Shown here: one piece after another, positions 1 to 7,027 of the stretch
How positions within the stretch are numbered: the first letter of the stretch is position 1
Layout: each line of letters starts with the position of its first letter
DNA from: Acidimicrobiia bacterium
GTDB taxonomy: Bacteria; Actinomycetota; Acidimicrobiia; Acidimicrobiales; Hopanoidiivorantaceae
Assembly (NCBI GenBank): GCA_020027305.1
Contig: JAHRAM010000009.1
Location: 1-7,699, forward strand
Direction: 5' to 3'
DNA: 7,699 bases
Made by a program: the position numbers and the translations under genes
Notes under the pieces: model-generated
The model's input: the letters and a program-made list of their open reading frames with translations, nothing else
Databases searched by the model: none
Told to the model about the DNA's origin: nothing

Positions 1-2787
1 ACCTAAATCTTCACATTCTTTTATGTAAGTGTTGATGGGATGGTTGACATTATCATTGTGATATTCAAATGTTGAATTTGGCTTTTCTGCTGGTCGTGTG
101 AATGGGGTATCTGTTCCTACTAAACCACACTCTCTATAGAGATTTGTTAGGTTTGAATTAACAGTTTGTGGTCCAACACACAATGTAGTGCTTTCAGAAC
201 AATGATTGCCGCTTGGATAAAAAAGGTTGACATTTCTTTCCAAAACATCTAAATAGTATCTAGGCTCCCAGAAATTTTTAGTCACGGTGCTACACACTAC
301 TGCCTTGTCGTTGTCATTATAGCCAACTGTATATTCTTGTTGAGTAGCAGAAGATTTTTCAATATGAATCGGATGATAAAACTGCTTATAGTCATCACAA
401 TTGTTTACTGGGTTAGGCGACCTTCTATTATAAACAAATTCATACAACGAAGATTCTGTTTCATCGTCTTCTGTAGTGCCTGTTGCAGGGTAACCATACC
501 AACCAAATTCATGTTCTCTTTGTGCAAAGGTTCTAGACAATGAAACATTACCAGTTGGAAATTGAGATGGCAACCATAGCTCATTGTATCGAGTTCCACC
601 GGTTAAATAAGATTCAACAGCTGGTTTGATTAGCCGTTGATAGTGATAATTTAACTGCGCATTGATATTAGGTAAAACATTATTGTCACCATCATACAAG
701 AAATCATTGTTACTAGCATCAGTGCTTTCTGCAACTTTTAATGCGGTTTTTATTTGGGACGGAACATTGATTGCGCTTTTATTTTGAAATGCAAGGTTCA
801 AGCTAGAAATTGAAAACAGCTGCTCTTGACTGGTGTAATATGGCGCTGCCCGCATAACAGCACAAGTGGGTATAGGTGGGGCAGCTGGCTGTGTTCGCCT
901 ATCAATAACTTCACACTCACCTGCTATTCCTGGTTGATAGCCAAAGCTCAAACACTCTCTTGCACCATTTGTGTGTCTGTTTTTGAATGAGCAATGATAT
1001 GTATTGGTGCGTTCGGAATAATATGCATATACACCAGCAGTGTCATCTCGCACTTTAGGAGTTGCAGCGTTTCCGTCTTCATTCATTCCATCGTCATCGG
1101 GGTCATCATTGTCATGGTCGTATGTGCCACTTGAACCAACACTTGCCCAACTAATACATGCATAAAACCAATTGTTTGAAAATCCTAGAAAAAAGTTCTC
1201 TCCCTTTGAGGTGCCAATACACGTTCCTTGCCCAGTTGTTCGATTAATTCTAAAATTTAAAGCAGCAGCACAGCCTTCACTAGGGAGAGTCACCCGTGAA
1301 CTTATGTAGCAATTTCTTCTGCTGGTATGGTAACCTAACCCGAGATTGTTGCAAACATTTCTGTTTGCTCCGCTAATTGCATAGAAGCAAGAGTTTTTAG
1401 CAGAAGATAATGTGCCTGAAATCTTTGTATCTACCACCAGCCATTTTGGACAATTTGTGGCGGTTTGAAAAAAGTTAAGCTGCACATATTCAGCGCGGCT
1501 AGTGGTATCAACAGACACTTTACCCACTTCTTTGTCTGAGTCCTCTGTGATTATACATTTTGAATCACTTCCACTTATAGAAAAGCCAATGAGTGGGTTG
1601 CCGTTATCAGGGTCGCTTAACCCGAGCTCTTCCAAAGAACAACTTCTTCTATATGTGTTTGGGTTCACAACACACTTGTTATGGTTTACTGTTGCATAAG
1701 TTGCACTAGAGTCATGTGGAACTGAAACAAAGGGAATGTAGCCGCCGTGGTTTGCACAGTATGAAATTAATTGCAAGCTAGCTCTTCTTGATGCGCCTGC
1801 GACTACAGTGGAGTTTTTTAGAGTTGAAATACCTGCTGGAGCATTATACAAATAGAGTGCGCACCCACCACGACTTAGCACACTCACTCTCAAAAGGGCG
1901 GTTTTATTACAATATACTAAATTTCCGCTTATTGCATTTCCATACGAGAGAGAGGAAAATATAGTAGTCGTTCGATTTGCTTCATTTGAGAAGCGGCTAG
2001 GTAAGAAGCTGTTGAACCCATACAATATTCCCCGATGTGTCTTGGTAGGATTTTGTGAATCGCCTACTATTGGGTTTGGCACAAGCGATACATCTGATAT
2101 CTTTGCAAACCTACTAGAAGTTGAGAAATATATGCATGTATCGTAAATTAGTGAATCAATACTGCTAACTACTGCAGTAGAGCCATCAGCCTCAATCCAG
2201 CTTTTGTTAACAGGTATTAAGGTTGGATTATGTTTTTTTACCTCAACTAGAGGGCTGGTAGATGTTGCTTTTCTAGGTGGGAGGAGTTTTCTGCCTGGGG
2301 CAGCATCTCTATTATTTTCAAGCACGGAGTGCCAAAGACGTGTTTCAAGATTGGGGCATACGCTTGTCAGCAAATAAAGCCTGTCAGAAATTCCATCGTT
2401 GCGTACTACATCGGAATCTTCATCACTTTCAAAACGTGCATTTGCCTCAACATCTAATTGCCTTCGCTCAAGCCTTATGCGGGCATCTTCTTCTCCTTCA
2501 CGATCTCTATCAAAAGATTCTCTAAGGTCTTCGAGAACGGCTACAGTTTCATCTAAACCCTCTGCACGGCCCCGCGTCGCGTTATAAATTATTACCCCTG
2601 CGGCAGCTGCAGCTAAAGCAAGGACTGCCGCAATGATGACTGTTGGCAGGGTGATTCCTCTATCATTAAGGAATTGCTGCTCTCGCCCTTCATTTTGGTT
2701 ACATATATAATTTTGATGACATATATAACGCCTTTTATTTGCGCGAGTTATTTGCACGGGGGAAGGGGGTATATGACTATTTTGCAT
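1..2787 (-). CDS. Gene A: giant pilin-like surface protein, paralogue of B; 3' end outside window
   Basis: The frame is open without a stop from 2787 to the left edge (929 codons) and aligns with gene B along its whole length. By that alignment about 403 C-terminal residues are missing, so the full protein would be near 1330 residues. Residues 45-69 (from ITLPTVIIAAVLALA) form one membrane helix after D-R-G44, like a prepilin leader but with Thr at mature position 5 instead of Glu. A charged helical stretch follows, at about 70-125. Then comes a Cys-rich part with landmarks SWIEADGST, SYCANHGG, NKCVVNP, an acidic loop at 562-573, ARECLSFGYQPG, CDDYKQFYHP, NFWEPRYYLDVL and KECEDLG. Function is unknown; a membrane-anchored or pilus-associated surface protein is inferred. 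The start is uncertain. ATG 2787 is the only in-frame ATG before the helix and has no clear Shine-Dalgarno. The ATG at 2693, which aligns with B's likely start, is out of frame. Confidence 0.87.
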   Translation of the reverse strand, partial: MQNSHIPPSPVQITRANKRRYICHQNYICNQNEGREQQFLNDRGITLPTVIIAAVLALAAAAAGVIIYNATRGRAEGLDETVAVLEDLRESFDRDREGEEDARIRLERRQLDVEANARFESDEDSDVVRNDGISDRLYLLTSVCPNLETRLWHSVLENNRDAAPGRKLLPPRKATSTSPLVEVKKHNPTLIPVNKSWIEADGSTAVVSSIDSLIYDTCIYFSTSSRFAKISDVSLVPNPIVGDSQNPTKTHRGILYGFNSFLPSRFSNEANRTTTIFSSLSYGNAISGNLVYCNKTALLRVSVLSRGGCALYLYNAPAGISTLKNSTVVAGASRRASLQLISYCANHGGYIPFVSVPHDSSATYATVNHNKCVVNPNTYRRSCSLEELGLSDPDNGNPLIGFSISGSDSKCIITEDSDKEVGKVSVDTTSRAEYVQLNFFQTATNCPKWLVVDTKISGTLSSAKNSCFYAISGANRNVCNNLGLGYHTSRRNCYISSRVTLPSEGCAAALNFRINRTTGQGTCIGTSKGENFFLGFSNNWFYACISWASVGSSGTYDHDNDDPDDDGMNEDGNAATPKVRDDTAGVYAYYSERTNTYHCSFKNRHTNGARECLSFGYQPGIAGECEVIDRRTQPAAPPIPTCAVMRAAPYYTSQEQLFSISSLNLAFQNKSAINVPSQIKTALKVAESTDASNNDFLYDGDNNVLPNINAQLNYHYQRLIKPAVESYLTGGTRYNELWLPSQFPTGNVSLSRTFAQREHEFGWYGYPATGTTEDDETESSLYEFVYNRRSPNPVNNCDDYKQFYHPIHIEKSSATQQEYTVGYNDNDKAVVCSTVTKNFWEPRYYLDVLERNVNLFYPSGNHCSESTTLCVGPQTVNSNLTNLYRECGLVGTDTPFTRPAEKPNSTFEYHNDNVNHPINTYIKECEDLG
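1069..1104 (-). other. EF-hand-like acidic loop in gene A
   Basis: Residues 562-573 read DPDDDGMNEDGN, preceded by YDHDND. Positions 1, 3, 5 and 6 fit the D-x-D-x-D-G start of a calcium loop. Position 12, normally Asp or Glu, is Asn here, whereas gene B keeps Asp. No flanking EF-hand helices are evident. A free-standing calcium loop, as found in some bacterial surface proteins, is more likely than a true EF-hand pair. Calcium binding is inferred from spacing only. Confidence 0.4.
2581..2655 (-). other. Prepilin-like membrane helix of gene A
   Basis: This segment encodes residues 45-69: I-T-L-P-T, then a run of Val, Ile, Ala and Leu ending at Y-N before a basic A-T-R-G-R. The preceding residues are F-L-N-D-R-G44. 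A Gly followed by a hydrophobic residue, Thr and Leu is the usual shape at a type IV prepilin peptidase site. The Glu expected at mature position 5 is replaced by Thr. If uncleaved, the helix would act as a signal anchor with the large C-terminal part outside the cell. Confidence 0.6.
2701..2728. repeat. Short direct repeat acatatataa in the gene A leader
   Basis: The 10-base word acatatataa occurs at 2701-2710 and again at 2719-2728, 18 bases apart. It lies between the upstream ATG (2787) and the membrane helix of gene A. In the gene A frame it encodes a duplicated Y-I-C. Gene B has no such repeat here, so it is specific to this copy. It may be simple AT-rich sequence that is read through only because the upstream ATG is in frame. 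Confidence 0.5.
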
Positions 2788-2820
2788 GAGTGATTTTTCA
2801 TTTTTTTATAATATGTCCCT
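2758..2820 (-). repeat. Conserved 5' block upstream of gene A (copy 1)
   Basis: On the coding strand this block runs from AGGGACATATTAT through an A-rich stretch and AATGAAAAAT to an ATG at 2787. Then follow TATACCCCC, TT and a second C5 run (2758-2762 and 2765-2769 as G runs on the plus strand). It aligns base for base, with a few substitutions and a net 2-base length difference, with 6851-6911 upstream of gene B. Conservation of this part exceeds that of the flanking intergenic sequence, which points to a shared regulatory or start function. Confidence 0.65.
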
Positions 2821-2837
2821 GTTGCGTTTGTTCTCAA
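2808..2837 (-). promoter_or_regulatory. Sigma70-like promoter for gene A
   Basis: On the minus strand TTGAGA (2837-2832) is separated by 18 bases from TATTAT (2813-2808). Each hexamer matches five of six consensus positions. Transcription would start about 2800, leaving a leader of only about 15 bases before ATG 2787. The same arrangement, with weaker hexamers, lies upstream of gene B, so each gene probably has its own promoter. Confidence 0.5.
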
Positions 2838-2942
2838 AAATAGTGCTGAATCCTTTTTTCGCCTTTTAATGATAGTAGCACAGAATCTTTGGATTTCACA
2901 GCAGACGAGAAAATACAGTTGAAAAATACTATTGATGAATTG

Positions 2943-2960
2943 AGAATTCCACAGAATTCT
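2943..2960 (-). terminator. AT-rich hairpin after gene B stop
   Basis: AGAATTC and GAATTCT form a perfect 7-bp stem around a 4-base loop (CACA on the plus strand), 20 bases past the gene B stop. No clear U-run follows on the minus strand, so this is at best a weak intrinsic terminator or a 3'-end stabilising structure. The ccacagaatt core recurs after gene C in the same place. Confidence 0.35.
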
Positions 2961-2980
2961 TTGTATTCGCGTCTTTTGCG

Positions 2981-5900
2981 CTACTCTGCCAAAGGGTTGC
3001 CCTTAAAAGGTGCACGCCACTTGCATGGGTAGAAATCATAAGGGCCTTCTTTGTGACCGATGAAGCCAAGTTCAGAGGCAGCCTTTATTTCTCTGGCATT
3101 GTTTGACATCTCTGAAATTGTTTCAAATGTTGCCGCAGTGAAGGGAGCGCCAATAATTGCATTGAGCCTTACGCAGTCTACGTTGGTTACAGTTTGAGTG
3201 GTTGTTCTTTTTGCGGTGGGCAATGCCCTTGTGAGTATATCTCCATACCCAAATCTTTGATCAGGATTTGCTTCACAATAGAAGTAGCCATTATCTTTAT
3301 TTGTGTCAATGTGAAAATAAGTGGGCACATTATAGGAAGCATTACCATATTTAATTAATGAGGGATGTTTAGCTTCGTCATTTTCAGTTAAAAGACCTTC
3401 ACGCCAATGCCCAAAATTATCGCCAGTAGGAAGGGTGCCATTTTCTAGAAATGTTATATCTTCAACATTGAAATCTTTTACTTCAATAGGCTTATGGTAA
3501 CTAAAACGAGTGAAATAATATGAGCTAAGTGACTGACATGCTCTAAAAAATGCCTGTACCTCAGCTGGAGCAGTTGCTGGAACTCTGAATTCACAATTTA
3601 GCTCAGCATAAGGTGCATAGAAAGTTAGGTTAGAACTGCTCCCTCCTCTATTGCGAGACCATTCTCCGCCCGCTAAATATCCAGCTTTTCCTTCTACTGT
3701 AGGAATATCTGGGTTAAATGGCACATCAGAAAAGTTAGTTAATGTGCTTTGATTTACAACATCAGTTAAAAGTGTTGGGTTTGAAAATCGCAAAACTGCA
3801 GCTCTAGAGTTGGCTCCAGTTCTTATTTGTTGGCGCTGAATGTGATTCACCATTTCTGACATTCCATAACGACTCCAGACAAGGCCGCCTTCAGCCTCAA
3901 ATCGGTTATCGGCAGTTTTATCTTCTGGGTTTACACTTTGCCCGCCCAACAAATAAAATTGTGGGCCATTAGTTCCAATACGGGTCTCTCTAGCATCAGA
4001 GCGAACCCACAAATCATAATATCCATACGAATTGTTATTCCAAGCACCATCATTGTAGTTACGAAAATTGTTTGCAGGAGAAACCCAATCAATGGTTTCG
4101 TTTGAATCTAGTTGACTGAGTGCAACATGAATTTTTTCATCAACTTCAGAAAGCAATTTATAGTCATACAATTCATAGTTCCCACCCGAATATCCTAAAT
4201 CTTCACATTCTTTAATATAGGAATTAAGGGGATTATTTATATCATTGCTGAAATTAAATGAAGAATTCGAAATTTCAGCAGGCCGTGTAAACATTGTATC
4301 TGTTCCAACAAGACTACATTCTCTATATAACTGAGAGCCAGCCAGTGGTGCTGAGCATGCTGTTGTGGTATTTGAACAATAATTGCCTGAATAAGTAGTG
4401 CCAGGAGCAAGCACATCTAAATAATATCGTGGTTCCCAAAAATTTTCCCCCGAAATGCCACATACCGTAGCTTTATTTTGGTCGTTATAGCCAACGGTAT
4501 ATTCTTGTTGCGCGATTGCTGATTTTTCAATGTGTAGAGGGTGATAAAACTGCTTATAGTCATCACAATTACTTGTTGAGTTAGGCGATCTTCGATTATT
4601 AACAAAATCAAGTGGGCTGGTCTCAGTAGGGTCTGGTTGAGAAGTTACGGCTGGATAGCCCTGTTGCCCGAATGTTCTTGACCATGAAACATTTCCAGTT
4701 GGAAATTGAGATGGCAACCAAAGTTCATTATATCTACCCCCGCCAGTTAGATAGGCTTCCACAGCTGGCTTGATTAGCCTGTCGTAATAATAATTTAGTT
4801 GTCCATTTATATTTGGTAAAACATTATTGTCACGATCGTATAAGAAGTCATTGTTGTCTATGGTGGCAAAATCGACTTGAACACCTAGCTCACTGTTTGC
4901 CGATTGGCGGGCACTTTTATTTTGAAAAGCCAGATTAAGGCTTGAAATTGAAAACAGCTGTTCTTGGCTGGTGAAATATGGTGCTGCCCTCATAACAGCA
5001 CAGGTGGGGGCATAGGGAGCAGGGTTATATGTTCTCACATCCACAACTTCACATTCTCCAGGGACTCCTGGTTGGTACCCAAAGCTCAAACATTCTCTGG
5101 CACTATTTAGATATCTGTTCTTAAAGGAGCAATGATATGTATTTGTTTCCTGGGAATAATATGCATATACACTGGAATCATCATCTGGTACTTCAGGAGT
5201 GGCAGGGTCGCCATTTTCGTTACGACCATCTTTATCGGGGTCATCATTATCGTGGTCATAAGATCCGCGCAGACTTGTGTAGTTCCAGCCAGTGCAAAGC
5301 GAATGCCATCTTTCAGAAATCTGCCCTGTGAACCACCTACACATTCCTTTACCAGTCGTTTTGTCAACGCTGAAATGGTTGTGGTAATCACAGGTGAAAG
5401 GGCTAGAGGCTGCATAAAAGTAATAGCAAATGCCTGTTCTGAAAAAGAGCAATCCTAAGCTACTACAAAATTGTTCGGTAGCATTTTGTATGCCATAAAC
5501 ACAAGCAGGATAGTAGGGCAAGTTGTTTGTTCCATTGACTAAAAATGGCCCTATCTTCCATTTTGGACAGCTAGAAAGACTGCCAAGTCTTAGATACTCA
5601 AGACGTTCGGTGCTGCTAATAGCTATCTTTCCTGCTTCCTTGCTGCTTTCTTGAATTGTGCAGTTTGAGTTAGTGGATTTTGGAGCGATAGAAAACCCTA
5701 TGAGCGGGCGGTTGGTTTTACTATCGAACAGGCCAAGATCGAACAAAGTGCACGTTCTTTTATAACGTTCGGGGTTGACGACACACTTGTTAAAGTCTGT
5801 TGTTTCATAGGTTTCGGTAGAGGAATGCGGGATTGGTACAAATGGAATATAGCCTCCATAAATCGCACAATATGAAATCAGTTGAGAGCTGGCTCTTTGA

Positions 5901-6805
5901 CCCACACCGATCTTTGCTGTAGTTTTTCGCGCTGTGGGTGTTCCATCTGGAAAAGAAACTCGAGAAAGGTAGAGCAGGCAACCTCTGTTAATGACACCTA
6001 AGGCATTGCTAACATGAGCCGTAAGATGCAATCCAGACCTGAGACATCCTGATTCCCATAGGGGCGGCTCTATGTTTGACCTTATAGTTGTTGTGGAATC
6101 TAATGTGGACAAATCAAATATGTTGTATCCATAAGATATATCACTATATTCCCTGACATTCCCTGAATCGCCCACTATTAAATTTGGAACATTTGATACA
6201 TCTGTTATTTTTGGTAGATAATCAGGAGTTGACCTATATACACATGCTTCGTGCTGTGGCTCAGGTGAAAGTTGCACCGTGGAACCATCTGCTTCAATCC
6301 AGTTTCGATTGATGTTGATTAAAGTTGGGTTTTGCTTGTTTACTTGAATTATTGAGCTAGTGGACGTTTCTTTTCTTGCAGGAAGTAGGTTTTTATTTGG
6401 GCTTGCATCTTTTCCATTTTCAATTAGAGAATGCCAGTGACGTGTTTCAAGATTTGGGCATTGAAACTCATCTAAATAGAGTCTGTCTGAAATTCCATCT
6501 CCTAACACTGGAATGACCGGCCCATCATCTTCAAAACGGTCATTTGCGATAAGGTCTAAACGTTGTCTTTCTTCTCTTGCTCTGTCTTCATCAAACGCAT
6601 CTCTAAGCTCATCAAGGACAGCGGCAGCATCATTTATTTGCTCACTACGCCCCCGAATGGCATTATAAATTATTACTCCAACTGCAGCTGCTGCAAGTGC
6701 AAGCACTGATGCCAGAATAACTCTGGGGAGTGTGATTCCCCTGTCATCTAAGAACGTGTTGCCTAGAATTAATTTTCGTCTCTTCATTGTAAAAACTTTC
6801 TCCAT
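2981..6805 (-). CDS. Gene B: complete giant pilin-like, Cys-rich surface protein
   Basis: This is a complete frame of 1274 residues ending in TAG. Its order is: basic leader 1-23 ending F-L-D-D-R-G; membrane helix 24-48 (ITLPRVILASVLALA...), prepilin-like but with Arg at mature position 5; charged amphipathic stretch about 51-95; Cys-dense part about 113-515; acidic EF-hand-like loop 522-533; and a Tyr/Asn/Cys-rich C-terminal part to the end (PYDFYPCKWRAPFKGNPLA). About 30 cysteines are present, nearly all after the helix, which suggests disulfides and export. There is no C-terminal anchor or LPXTG motif. I recognise no family; a surface, pilus-tip-like or adhesin role is inferred. The start is ambiguous. 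ATG 6805 directly follows an in-frame TGA and lacks a ribosome site. ATG 6787 (MKRRKLILG) has GGAG 12 bases upstream, aligns with an ATG-AAG in A, and is at least as likely. Residues are numbered from 6805. Confidence 0.93.
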   Translation of the reverse strand: MEKVFTMKRRKLILGNTFLDDRGITLPRVILASVLALAAAAVGVIIYNAIRGRSEQINDAAAVLDELRDAFDEDRAREERQRLDLIANDRFEDDGPVIPVLGDGISDRLYLDEFQCPNLETRHWHSLIENGKDASPNKNLLPARKETSTSSIIQVNKQNPTLININRNWIEADGSTVQLSPEPQHEACVYRSTPDYLPKITDVSNVPNLIVGDSGNVREYSDISYGYNIFDLSTLDSTTTIRSNIEPPLWESGCLRSGLHLTAHVSNALGVINRGCLLYLSRVSFPDGTPTARKTTAKIGVGQRASSQLISYCAIYGGYIPFVPIPHSSTETYETTDFNKCVVNPERYKRTCTLFDLGLFDSKTNRPLIGFSIAPKSTNSNCTIQESSKEAGKIAISSTERLEYLRLGSLSSCPKWKIGPFLVNGTNNLPYYPACVYGIQNATEQFCSSLGLLFFRTGICYYFYAASSPFTCDYHNHFSVDKTTGKGMCRWFTGQISERWHSLCTGWNYTSLRGSYDHDNDDPDKDGRNENGDPATPEVPDDDSSVYAYYSQETNTYHCSFKNRYLNSARECLSFGYQPGVPGECEVVDVRTYNPAPYAPTCAVMRAAPYFTSQEQLFSISSLNLAFQNKSARQSANSELGVQVDFATIDNNDFLYDRDNNVLPNINGQLNYYYDRLIKPAVEAYLTGGGRYNELWLPSQFPTGNVSWSRTFGQQGYPAVTSQPDPTETSPLDFVNNRRSPNSTSNCDDYKQFYHPLHIEKSAIAQQEYTVGYNDQNKATVCGISGENFWEPRYYLDVLAPGTTYSGNYCSNTTTACSAPLAGSQLYRECSLVGTDTMFTRPAEISNSSFNFSNDINNPLNSYIKECEDLGYSGGNYELYDYKLLSEVDEKIHVALSQLDSNETIDWVSPANNFRNYNDGAWNNNSYGYYDLWVRSDARETRIGTNGPQFYLLGGQSVNPEDKTADNRFEAEGGLVWSRYGMSEMVNHIQRQQIRTGANSRAAVLRFSNPTLLTDVVNQSTLTNFSDVPFNPDIPTVEGKAGYLAGGEWSRNRGGSSSNLTFYAPYAELNCEFRVPATAPAEVQAFFRACQSLSSYYFTRFSYHKPIEVKDFNVEDITFLENGTLPTGDNFGHWREGLLTENDEAKHPSLIKYGNASYNVPTYFHIDTNKDNGYFYCEANPDQRFGYGDILTRALPTAKRTTTQTVTNVDCVRLNAIIGAPFTAATFETISEMSNNAREIKAASELGFIGHKEGPYDFYPCKWRAPFKGNPLAE
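2988..3067 (-). repeat. Near-identical 3' coding segment, gene B copy
   Basis: This 80-base stretch matches 7035-7114 at 77 of 80 positions, and all three differences are synonymous third-position changes. It encodes the end of the protein, from G-F-I-G-H-K-E-G to P-L-A. The final residue differs between copies: Glu in B, Arg in C. Confidence 0.85.
5207..5242 (-). other. EF-hand-like acidic loop in gene B
   Basis: Residues 522-533 read DPDKDGRNENGD, preceded by YDHDND. This fits the calcium-loop pattern D-x-D-x-D-G with an acidic residue at position 12. The loop marks the boundary between the N-terminal Cys-dense part and the better conserved C-terminal part. The family precedent is that large pilus-associated proteins such as PilY1 carry a single EF-like calcium loop. 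That similarity covers the loop only, and I see no PilY1 homology beyond it. Confidence 0.5.
6662..6736 (-). other. Prepilin-like membrane helix of gene B
   Basis: Residues 24-48 start I-T-L-P-R and continue with 20 mostly Ala, Val, Leu and Ile residues, ending I-I-Y-N before A-I-R-G-R. G23 sits where prepilin peptidase would cut. The usual mature Glu5 is Arg28 here. Both copies keep R-G-I-T-L-P exactly, while the leader before it diverges. Confidence 0.6.
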
Positions 6806-6879
6806 TCATTGGGGAGCGAAAAATGGTCGAATCTCAGCCAGCTTTGTTGCGGGGGGGAGGGGGTATATCTACTTCGCAT
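6784..6879 (-). CDS. Possible 31-codon upstream ORF overlapping gene B start
   Basis: An ATG at 6879, aligned with the gene A start codon, opens a frame reading MRSRYTPSPPQQSW and onward for 31 residues. It ends in a TGA at 6786-6784 that overlaps the ATG at 6787 as ATGA, a geometry typical of translational coupling. It has no family resemblance and no strong ribosome site. It could be a leader peptide or merely untranslated leader. The matching region in A has no separate short frame because there the ATG is in frame with the gene. Confidence 0.25.
   Translation of the reverse strand: MRSRYTPSPPQQSWLRFDHFSLPNEWRKFLQ
6800..6803 (-). promoter_or_regulatory. Candidate ribosome binding site for the inner start of gene B
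   Basis: GGAG on the minus strand lies 12 bases upstream of ATG 6787 and overlaps the outer ATG at 6805. The spacing is long but usable. This is the only Shine-Dalgarno-like word near either gene start in the window and favours 6787 as the true start of gene B. Confidence 0.35.
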
Positions 6880-6911
6880 GATTATTTTTCATTTTTTAGT
6901 AATATTTCCCT
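6851..6911 (-). repeat. Conserved 5' block upstream of gene B (copy 2)
   Basis: This is the counterpart of 2758-2820. The coding strand shows AGGGAAATATTACT, AAAAAATGAAAAAT, an ATG at 6879 and a C5-T-C7 tract (plus-strand G7 at 6851-6857 and G5 at 6859-6863). The C-tract lengths differ from those in A (C5-TT-C5), and the block is two bases shorter in total. Confidence 0.65.
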
Positions 6912-6929
6912 TGATATCATTGCTCACAA
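6899..6929 (-). promoter_or_regulatory. Sigma70-like promoter for gene B
   Basis: On the minus strand TTGTGA (6929-6924) is separated by 19 bases from TATTAC (6904-6899). The hexamers are weaker and the spacing longer than for gene A, but the site sits at the aligned position within the conserved block. It would give a leader of about 105 bases before ATG 6787. Confidence 0.4.
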
Positions 6930-6994
6930 AAGATAGTATGGAATTCCTTTTCTCGGCTTCACAGCAGATGAAAAAATGCTAGTGAAATGAGAAT

Positions 6995-7020
6995 ACCACA
7001 GAATTTTTTAGAATTGTGGT
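6995..7020 (-). terminator. Hairpin after gene C stop
   Basis: ACCACA (6995-7000) pairs with TGTGGT (7015-7020) across an AT-rich 14-base loop, starting 7 bases past the gene C stop. The minus-strand transcript has no strong U-run after the stem, so termination is uncertain. It occupies the same place as the hairpin after gene B and shares the ccacagaatt core. Confidence 0.35.
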
Positions 7021-7027
7021 TTTTGAG

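Noticed and set aside
405..599. Minus-strand frame with relatives at 4417-4611 sharing I-I-E-x-R-L-T-Q
   Set aside because: The similarity arises because both are the same shifted frame of paralogous genes A and B. The main frame explains the conservation.
5132..5458. Plus-strand open frame of 108 codons
   Set aside because: It is antisense to gene B in a well-conserved coding region and shows no domain. Its translation is hydrophobic only because it reads the acidic D/N-rich loop backwards.
6851..6863. G7-A-G5 on the plus strand as a G-quadruplex like the one that triggers Neisseria pilE variation
   Set aside because: There are only two long G runs here (and two G5 runs at 2758-2769), not four separated runs. 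A quadruplex would need short split tetrads. The analogy with pilE is suggestive but not supported.
6784..6879. Phase-variable in-frame extension of gene B from ATG 6879
   Set aside because: A one-base change would enter the gene B frame, but an in-frame TGA at 6808-6806 directly precedes ATG 6805. A fused longer protein cannot be made in this copy.
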